Shown here piece by piece: positions 28,401 through 38,600 of a stretch of DNA of 64,000 nucleotides (position 1 is its first letter; the number at the start of each line of letters is the position of its first letter). This DNA comes from Hofstenia miamia (taxonomy: Eukaryota; Xenacoelomorpha; Acoela). Below the pieces are notes generated by a model. It searched no databases. It was not told where the DNA came from and saw nothing but the letters and a program-made list of their open reading frames with translations. Location of the stretch: NCBI GenBank assembly GCA_004352715.1, contig SCFE01000035.1:1709970-1773969 (forward strand). Reading direction: 5' to 3'. The translations under genes were made by a program, and so were the position numbers.

Positions 28401-29565
28401 AATGTATCTTTTAATATAGATTTTAAGGATTTCAATTGACTTTTCTTGAAATGTTCACTATATGGTTTTAGATGTTGTGGTATTGATATTGCTTTAATGA
28501 ATTTTATGCGTAATTTGTCTTTTTGTATTTTTAAATGTAGTTTTCTAAATTTTCCAAAATTGTCTATTTCTTTAGCTGTCAGTATTTTCGAATTAATATA
28601 TGAAAGTATTAGATTACTGAGCTTCATAGATGCGACCGGTTTCAATTCAAAATCTTTTTCAGAACAAATTTGGAAGGAAAATTAATTACAATTAACTACA
28701 CTTAAAATTAACTAAAATTGCATGCACCTAACATCAACATCTAATTAAAAAAGAATTTCAAAACCACTATATGCATGTATTAAGATTGAAATAAGATCAA
28801 AATTGGTGAATAAACAAAAAAGTTGTTTTAACATGAACATTTTCTAATGCATGCAATTTTAATTAATTTTAAGTGTAGTTAATTGTAATTAATTTTCCTT
28901 CCAAATTTGTTCTGAAAAAGATTTTGAATCGAAACCGGTCGCATCTATGAAGCTCAGTAATCTAATACTTATATATATATNNNNNNNNNNNNNNNNNNNN
29001 NNNNNNNNNNNNNNNNNNNNNNNNNNNNNNNNNNNNNNNNNNNNNNNNNNNNNNNNNNNNNNNNNNNNNNNNNNNNNNNNNNNNNNNNNNNNNNNNNNNN
29101 NNNNNNNNNNNNNNNNNNNNNNNNNNNNNNNNNNNNNNNNNNNNNNNNNNNNNNNNNNNNNNNNNNNNNNNNNNNNNNNNNNNNNNNNNNNNNNNNNNNN
29201 NNNNNNNNNNNNNNNNNNNNNNNNNNNNNNNNNNNNNNNNNNNNNNNNNNNNNNNNNNNNNNNNNNNNNNNNNNNNNNNNNNNNNNNNNNNNNNNNNNNN
29301 NNNNNNNNNNNNNNNNNNNNNNNNNNNNNNNNNNNNNNNNNNNNNNNNNNNNNNNNNNNNNNNNNNNNNNNNNNNNNNNNNNNNNNNNNNNNNNNNNNNN
29401 NNNNNNNNNNNNNNNNNNNNNNNNNNNNNNNNNNNNNNNNNNNNNNNNNNNTATTACTTAGGTGTCAAAGATCATTATTGCTGTGTGATAATGCAAGCAA
29501 TCCATGTAGTTAGCTTCGGAAATAAATTCAATTTACCGCAATAAAATCACATAAATATAATTTGC

Positions 29566-29603
<38 letters not shown>

Positions 29604-32600
29604 GTATTAGATTACTGAGCTTCATAGATGCGACTGGTTTTGATTCAAAATTTTTTTCAGAACAAATTTGAAAGGAAAATTAATTACAATTAACTACACT
29701 TCAAATTAATTAAAATTGCATGCATTAGAAAATGTTCATATTAAAACAACTTTTCTGTTTAATCACGAATTTTGATCTTATTTCAAACTTAATACATGCA
29801 TATAGTGATTTTGAAATTCTTTTTTAATTAGATGTTGAGGTTAGGTGACCTGAAAAATGATTTTTGAAAATCTTCACGTGTATATTCATAAATCAATGAA
29901 GAAGTACACAGTAATTTTGCTACAGGATCCTTGTTTTGCATTTCTTCAAGGCCCAATTCGTTTTTCCCAGATTGTCTAAATGTATCTTTTAATATAGATT
30001 TTAAGGATTTCAATTGACTTTTTTTGAAATGTTCACTATATGGTTTTAGATGTTGTGGTATTGATATTGCTTTAATGAATTTTATGCGTAATTGGTCTTT
30101 TTGTATTTTTAATGTTGATGTTAGGTGACCTGAAAAATGTTCATGGATTCTTGTAGTAAGGTGTCCTTCTGTCTCTTCGATGCAAGATTTTTGAAAATCT
30201 TCACGTGTATATTCATAAATTAATGAGGCAGTACACAGTAACTTTGCTACAGGATCCTTGTTTTGCATTTCTTCAGGGCCCAATTCGTTTTTCCCAGATT
30301 GTCTAAATGTATCTTTTAATATAGATNTGTTAGGTGACCTGAAAAATGTTCATGGATTCTTGTAGTAAGGTGTCCTTGTGTCTCTTCGATGTAAGATTTT
30401 TGAAAATCTTCACGTGTATATTCATAAATTAATGAAGAAGTACACAGTAACTTTGCTACAGGATCCTTGTTTTGCATTTCTTCAAGGCCCAATTCGTTTT
30501 TCCCAGATTGTCTAAATGTATCTTTTAATATAGATTTTAAGAATTTCATTTGACTTTTTTTGAAATGTTCACTATATGGTTTTAGATGTTGTGGTATTGA
30601 TATTGCTTTAATGAATTTTATGCGTAATTGGTCTTTTTGTATTTTTAATGTTGATGTTAGGTGACCTGAAAAATGTTCATGGATTCTTGTAACAAGGTGT
30701 CCTTGTGTCTCTTCGATGTAAGATTTTTGAAAATCTTCACGTATATTCATAAATATATATATATATATATATATTGCATATTGTACATAGACAAAAATTT
30801 GAACTATTGTAATCCCACACAGAGTACCTAAAACCCAATCTAACATGCAGAATGCAACAAAATATTTCAATGTTCGAATTGCAAAAAGAAGGAAATCAAT
30901 TTGTAAAATGTATATCATTGACAGTATCAGCAATAGAGAGTGACATCGGGTACCTGATTAAGCCCGACCCGATTTCGTGTTTCGGATTAGATCGGGTTCG
31001 GGTATCAAATTTTCAGGTTTGATTATTAAAAAAATACTGATGTTAATCACCACCTGATTTGCAAAAGAGGCTAAGTAATGCCAATGAATTTTCCCCTATC
31101 AGAAAAAGATTGATGTTCATTTGATTGGACAGAGATTGATAGCGTCAAGTCAAAGTCAACGCTTCGCGTATCAAATTTCGGTTGAGTCAGGTTCGGATAG
31201 TAAATATTCCTATCGGGTTCGGTTCGGACTTATGTTTACCTCCTATTGTCACTCTCTAATCAGCAATATAAGGAAAATGTAAAGATGTATCAAGCTCAAA
31301 TAGAAATTACTGTAGATTTCAAATCAGTTAAATTAAAAATACTCAAAATTCATTTTAAAAAGTTATTAAAAATCATGTTTCTTGAGGAAAAAAGCACGAG
31401 AATGCAAGGTGTTGCAAAGCCCGCATTTCGTATAGAGAATCGTTGAATTTTTTGCCAATTGAATTTGAGAGTTGATATAAAAGATATTATATCCACAAAA
31501 CAATGCCCTACAGTGTATCTTCCACAGTTTTTTAAAAAATTACTGATAAATGTATTAAAGAAATTTTTTCATTAGTGTTTTATGTTTTTGGATCAACGAA
31601 AACCATTTGCTTGCTGATTACAATTTTGGACATCAAAGTAATCATGTTCAAATTTCCCCAAAATTTGTTAACAGCATATTAATCTCTACTTATTTGAAAA
31701 TATCTAAAGTTTTTACTTTTGAGTTACCTTTCTAAAATTCCGATAAGTAAAAATCATAAATAAGTACATGAAACTCTACCCACTGTTCTAAGGACTCTCA
31801 ATATAAGGAAAAACATTCGGTAATATTTTGTGTATTTCTGAGATAGGCTAACAGGTTGATCGGAAAAATTGTTTGCCACCGGATTAAGTAAAGATAAAGC
31901 ACATCAGGGAAGGCCCAAATGAGCTTGGCGATCATGCCAAAATAATAACAGCTCTACTATAGCAGATGCCTGCACGGGAACGACAATGATGAAAGAACTA
32001 TAATTGAAATAGTGTATTATGGCTGTTCTTATTGTACCTTTCATACAAATAAATTTTTTTCGAATAACGTTTCTTAAAGCCATAGGAAATACTTGACCAA
32101 ACTGTATATACGCAAATTCTTCTTTTTGGAATTATTTTATAGATTGTTTTATTGTAACTGCCTGGCTCCTGTCTCACACATGGGCGAATATAGTTTTTGA
32201 GATTTGGAGAGTCTAAAATTTGAATGGCCTTCATTATTTAGTGGGCTTGTTCATTTTCTTAAACGGTTTTATCAAGTATTTTATTTGAATGAAGAGTGGG
32301 TGTGGGGGGGAGGGGGACTGAATATTTTTGATATTGATCTCTGATGTCAGAATTTATTGTTTCATCTTGTCTCTAAAAATCTGATGTCATAAGCGTTATA
32401 TTTGTTTCTGCTAGCGGCAGGATTATAATCATACGTTTCTAGAATCGCTTCAGATAAAAAAATGGAAATATTTAGTTGCTTCTACATACTTTGCCAGTTT
32501 TTTTTGACAAAATCGTAATGTCCGAGTTAACTAACTATTAAAAATGTGAATTTTATAAATTTATTATGTTATAGATTGTGTTATCTTAGTTAACATAATA

Positions 32601-35600
32601 TAGTATGTTGTAAAAATGTACATATTGTCTATATAAATTATAATTTTAAGAAGCAATGTGCAATTAGCAATTAACCGATTGCAATTGTTCAAATTTGGAG
32701 AGAAAGCTTTTACTTGTTATTCTTATTTACCCATTAATTTGTTACTTTTAAAAAGTAACTAAAAACGCCAAAATCTAGGAACACGGTTTTCGAAATAGTA
32801 ACCCGATTTTAACACATATGTATATGCAGTCATGACTATGATGAATACATCAAATTATATCTTGAAAAAATATTTCGAATTTATAGCAAATCCGATAAAT
32901 TCACTTCTAAGCATTTAATAAACAGCGAAAGAACCTCAAAGTTTTATAAGGCTGGAATCAAGCCAATGGTTACTTATGGATGCAATAGTTGATTTAGGGT
33001 CACTGTAATCTGCTTAGGTATGCGATCCTTCTGATCACACAAGAGCATTTTCGGTTCTGGGTGTTGTAGTTGGCATATCAGGATCATTGGGAAATCTTTT
33101 TGGTTCGTTTGACTATCACAGCACTCGACTGGGGAAGCTGCTTGGAGGGCAAGAAGAAACAGTATTTTTCATTGCGTTTACTTTGCTTGTGATCTTCGTT
33201 GCCATTACTGTTACGCGGGATAAAGAAGTACGATGGACTGGAAGTGTTGAAGGAGCGCCAGTTATAACCTATAAAGACTATTTACTGAGCATACTATCAA
33301 TGCCATCCCAACTGCGTGTAATTTTTCCCCATATTATCTCATTTTATATTATTTATTGCAAAATGCAATTGTAATGTATATTGCTTTCCAAAAAATGCTT
33401 TGAAGCTTGAACTTTCTTATAAACATCTGGCTGTGGCTCCAGCTCCTGTTCCGAAGAAATTACTCTGCTTATTTGTTCTGGTTGTGCGCCCCGCTCCAAT
33501 TTCATAATTTTAGTTAAAAGTCTTAAGTATTTACCTATTAGTAAAAGTATTTTGAAAGGTGATGTTGTCATTTCTGAATTTCTTATCAACTGTGGTAGGG
33601 TTTTTATATGATAATTTGTACTTTCTATTTTTGAGAATTTGTATCAAAAAAATAGAAATACACAATGAATTTTAACCTATACCTATAGATAACAATGTTT
33701 CATGCCATCTTGCGGTGCATCGATCAATGTCTTTGTGATAAGGTTGCCTAGAACAATAATTGTAGCATATTGTAGTATAATCTCAAAGAAAAGCTCAATC
33801 TAGCAAAAAAGAATTAAAAGAAAATGAAAACATAAAACTCGATTCACCTTTTATTAGAAATTAGCTATATTAATTTATTTAATGCTGTAAACAATTGAAG
33901 ACTTTGCAAAAATAATCTTTTAGATTCACTGAACTAAATTAAAGATATAAGGAAATTGTAGGCAAAATCCATTCGATAAACTATCATTCAATGTTTATCA
34001 CAATTAGTTGTAATGCTACTGAAACTGTTATGACAATTAACTTTGGCAATAGCTTTCTCACTATGCCTTTAGATACTATGCTGCCAACTTTGCTCATCAT
34101 GGGTTGCTGTAACCTGCTTTTCTCTTTTTTTCACTGACTACGTAGGACAAGTGGTGTACAAAGGTAGTCCAACTGCTCTACCCAACACACCACTGCTCAT
34201 CCGTTACAACTCGGGCGTCAGGTTTGGAGCCGTGTGTTTGATGACGATGACCGCGACTTTTGCTATAAGTTCTGCTTTACTTCAAAAGGCTTTGACATTT
34301 GCTGGTAAGAAAAGCTCTTATCGAAAGTTTTATTTAAAAATTAACAAATACTGACAATAATATTACAAAATCGTTTTCAGGCCTCCAACCAAATCAATGT
34401 TAAAATCATACAGTATTTTTATTTATCATAATAGGTACACATTGCAAAAACTTAGAGATTTCAAATGCAATAGAGTGAAAATTAGAATAACATTATTATT
34501 ATTTCTGAAAGTCCATTTCGAAATTACTAAATTCATTTTTTACTGTAGTTAGCGAGAAGATAAAATTTTCATGATAATATTAAAAGGCTCAGATTCCTTA
34601 ATGAAATGAATTTTGTTGCAATTCATACATATAAAAACAGTCCATTCAATCAACAATCTGAATTAGTCAATACTGAAATCATCACTTGTAATTAATGAAG
34701 CATTTCCAACTGTAATTAATTATATTGCTTAAGCATAAATCCATTAAGAAAAAAATTGATGTTAATATAGAAAGTTGCTAATTAATTGAGAATATGTGTT
34801 TTTGATTATATTTTTAATGTATTACGGTCATATACTAATGCAGATAAAATTTGTGGCCATCTTATAATATTGGAGGTGTTACTTTTCTAATCAGAAATAA
34901 GAGACTAGACAATTAGAATATGGACACTGATATTATCAATTATCTGCCAGCCGAATTATTAGAAACACCAACTTTTAATCAAATGAAGCAGCTATCATAC
35001 ATCCAATATAATTATTCGCAAAATGCGACTTTGTAAATAAGTCAGTGTTACTAGATACAGCTTCCAAATCAATATTTTGCTTTATTAATTAATTATGCAA
35101 AATAATTATCATAAGCGGCTTCCTGAAAATGTTGCCGAATTGCTGGCGGCTTGTGGGTTCGATTGATTATTGATACAACTTCTTTGTTAGAGAGTGATAA
35201 AAATGGATTCATTTTAAATTGCGGTCTATATTTGAAATTCAAAAAATTTCCACCTCCGGTTACAAACTTTGAAGTTACCTAATTCTGCTTTAAATAAAAT
35301 TGAAAATAGAAAATCTCTATAATTTTAAGTTGCAAAACTATCAACTTAATCACAATTGTATTTGGTAATATTATAAGATGTAGAATATTTCAAAAAAATT
35401 GATGGCAAAATTGAAAATTAACATTGTAATTAATATTTATTTCAAATTATAAACTCATTTAGAAAAATGTTGGTCATTAAGAGAATCATTGACTTTAAAT
35501 ATTATTCTTAGCTGCTCTATCCTAAAATGCAAAATTCTTTTCATCAAAAATATTAAAGTTAGCCCAGTACAATACATTAAAATAAACAATATTTTTAAGG

Positions 35601-38600
35601 TTGTTTCTCTGTGACTACATTTGGAGAACATAAAGTGGAATGTTCAAGTGGTTTTGTAAATATCCTTTTGGTGCGAATTGAATTTCTCTAAAGCTGTTAA
35701 TTGAGGATTTTTCGATTGCCAATTAATGGCTCTCTAATGGATGACGTTTTTAAGTGAATTACTATTTCCCACGAGCACGTTTAAAAATTCACTAATACCA
35801 TATAGAGCCCACTCGAAAGAGCGGCCAGGCTTCTGTAAAACAATTTCTGAAAATCACTTTTATTTTCAATAAATGCAATGGAGTAAAATTTTTGTTAAAA
35901 ATTTTTATACTGAGCAATATGTATATCCATTTAAAATTTCACATTAGCTACGTGGTAATCAAATTCCACCATTAATATTCTCATATTACTGGATTGCTTC
36001 AGGATTTTCCTAGATTTTTCCTCCTGGCGGTGATATAAAATTTACTTCGCTTTGATAATATTTTAAGAAAAATATCCTTCGCTACATCATCTCCTTGCAA
36101 TACTTCCAAGCACATTTGGAGTTTTTGGAAGGATCGTTAAATTCTATTTGTTTAGGATGTAAAAGAATAACGACGTCCCTGTCTTTTGGAATGTGCATCG
36201 CGTATATGCTTGTTATTTTTCTTCCCTATCGTCCCTTCGCTATTCTTATGTCCACAATGACCGGCATGATGCTTATCGTTGTAATGGTCACGCCCTTTCT
36301 TCTCATCGCTCAATATCATGAAAATGAAAGTGTTAGTATTACTAAAAACTTTTTCCCCATATTAAAATAATCCTTGTTATTATTGATCTAGGTTTTGTGA
36401 ATGTTTTCTACATCTGCAGTCAGGTCTTAGTGTATATATCAATTTAGACATCTATTACTCTATAGGTTTCGGTCTGATTCCTGAACGGTTTGAAGCATTA
36501 TGTAGAGCTTTGATAAATCTTTCCTACACAATCAAAAAATATTTTCAGTTACAAAGAACTTTTGCTAATTAGAGGCCTTTGAATATATAATATGATGCCT
36601 TGCGTAATCCTATTTCCCTGCGAAGATTGACATCATAGACTATCTTTATATTATATATTACTTTGTAAGACTTCAAGATTTCTACATAGAACATTTTTTT
36701 TTGTTAGATTTGTCAAATTTGAATCGTCTGCAATGTTCAAAAGAAGTAATAATATCCACACTTTTACAATAGCCATCGATTTCTTAGTGTAGATCACGTT
36801 TATAATAAGATAGAGAAAAACAGTAGGATCAGTTGTTGCTCCCTGTATATGAAGATTTTCAAGGAATGATTTACGTACTCGCAATTATGTCTTCATTGAC
36901 AGTCGAAGGAAATGGAATATTATCTCTAAGCAAGAGGAAATTAGAATATGAAGAACAAACTGTTTTTGCACATTTTCAAGCAATTTTCTCCAAGCCTATT
37001 ATGAAATTTGAAACGATTGGTGAGCGTGCTTTAATGTAATAATGAAATATGCACAAAAGTGTAGTGCTGTCGCTACATTGCCTGAAAATGTTCTTTATTT
37101 TTTAATTGAACATTTCACCAATTTGAGAAAAAGTTAAATTCTCACCATTCCTAATAGTCAGGTAATCAGGAGTTCAAGAGCCCATGGAGGCAACCCAACA
37201 AATTTTTAATGTTTCTTCTTATGTGGATAGTCTTTGCAAATCCATTGAACAGTGCGTTTGTAGAGTCAGAGATTGCTGCACCAAAGCGACTGATCGCTAT
37301 GTAAAAGCAATAATGAAAGAAGAGGCACTACTCTACCTTGTGCCTTCAGCTTATGATTTAGTACGGTTTAACGATTTTCAAGAAACTGTTTTTTTTAAAT
37401 CTGTTATAATTTCCACAATTGGCAAACTTCTGTAAGATACAGGAGTATCTCTTCTTTCCTTTACGTGGCCTTTCAAAAGGGTTTTGGAATTTCTGCTTAG
37501 AAAAAATCATTTGAAGGTTTGCATCATTAAAGTTGTTTGCAAATTAGGATCAATGCTTAAATTATTGTAGATAAATTAAGACAGCATAATTAAGGTTTTA
37601 AATTCCAAAACAAAGACATTGTTTAGTTACTCAATCTAAAATGTTGATAAAAATAAAAATAATTTATTTTGATCGTTATATATAGTACAATTAAAAATCA
37701 ATTCATTACCCGTCAGTAAGAGCTAATGGATGTGTAGGGCTAGTAGTTCAACTCTGGGCTGTCATCGGAACTGGGTAAAAACTAATTGTTGTCACAATTT
37801 CAAAAGAAGCTTAGCCTCTTAGACCGAGAAAAATATAAACTATTTGAATTAGTTCAAATTATATGTAATAAAAGGAAATATCGAAAAACTTCTTATATTA
37901 TAGTCATTAGTACAAAGCTCAATTTGTGCATTGTCATTCCCTGCAGTTATGTACAAATGAAGTCTTTTATTATTGTGAGGAAAGTAATACTAAAAGTGGC
38001 ATAAGTAATGAACGATATCAAATACTATTCCTTGTAATATTGCTTTGACAATATTTGTCGCCTAAAATTAAAAAATGTCATTGTGGGCGTAATGCTAGTC
38101 GTATTTTCATTTGCTTTTATTTTTGATTTTCAAAATATTTGCTTAAATATGCATCTCTTAACATATAGTAAAGTTATATATCAAAAGTAGATTTTAGTTT
38201 TGAATACAATAATATGTACTTTGTTATTCAATTTTTCTTCTTTCCCAATATGTTGAACTTGAAGTGTTAGTAATATTAACTCACACATATATTGTAAAAA
38301 GAAATAAATGCATACCTACAATGGTCAAAGTGATATTCAAATAAATAAACAAAAATATAACAGGAACTAAAGTTTGAACATATGCCATGCTTAGGTTGGT
38401 ATTGAAATTGACCATTCTTTGCTAACTGGGAAAAAGGAAAGAGTTATATAGTATCTCAGCATACCCTACAGCTGCTGTTTGTCGGTGAAAACGCAGCACA
38501 TATTTGAGTTCACACAGATTCGACTGCAGATAATGCAATGGATAGTTGCTGCTTTGTATGCTGCGCATTAGATTANNNNNNNNNNCAGCTGCTGTTTGTC

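Noticed and set aside
28947-30933. CRISPR-like array in the regularly repeated region
   Set aside because: The repeats are long coding modules (327 bp) without spacers, in a eukaryotic setting.
37184-37435. 83-codon plus-strand frame in the last SLC45 intron
   Set aside because: Fairly protein-like composition but no family resemblance, no splice partners and no repeat copy. Not supported as a gene.
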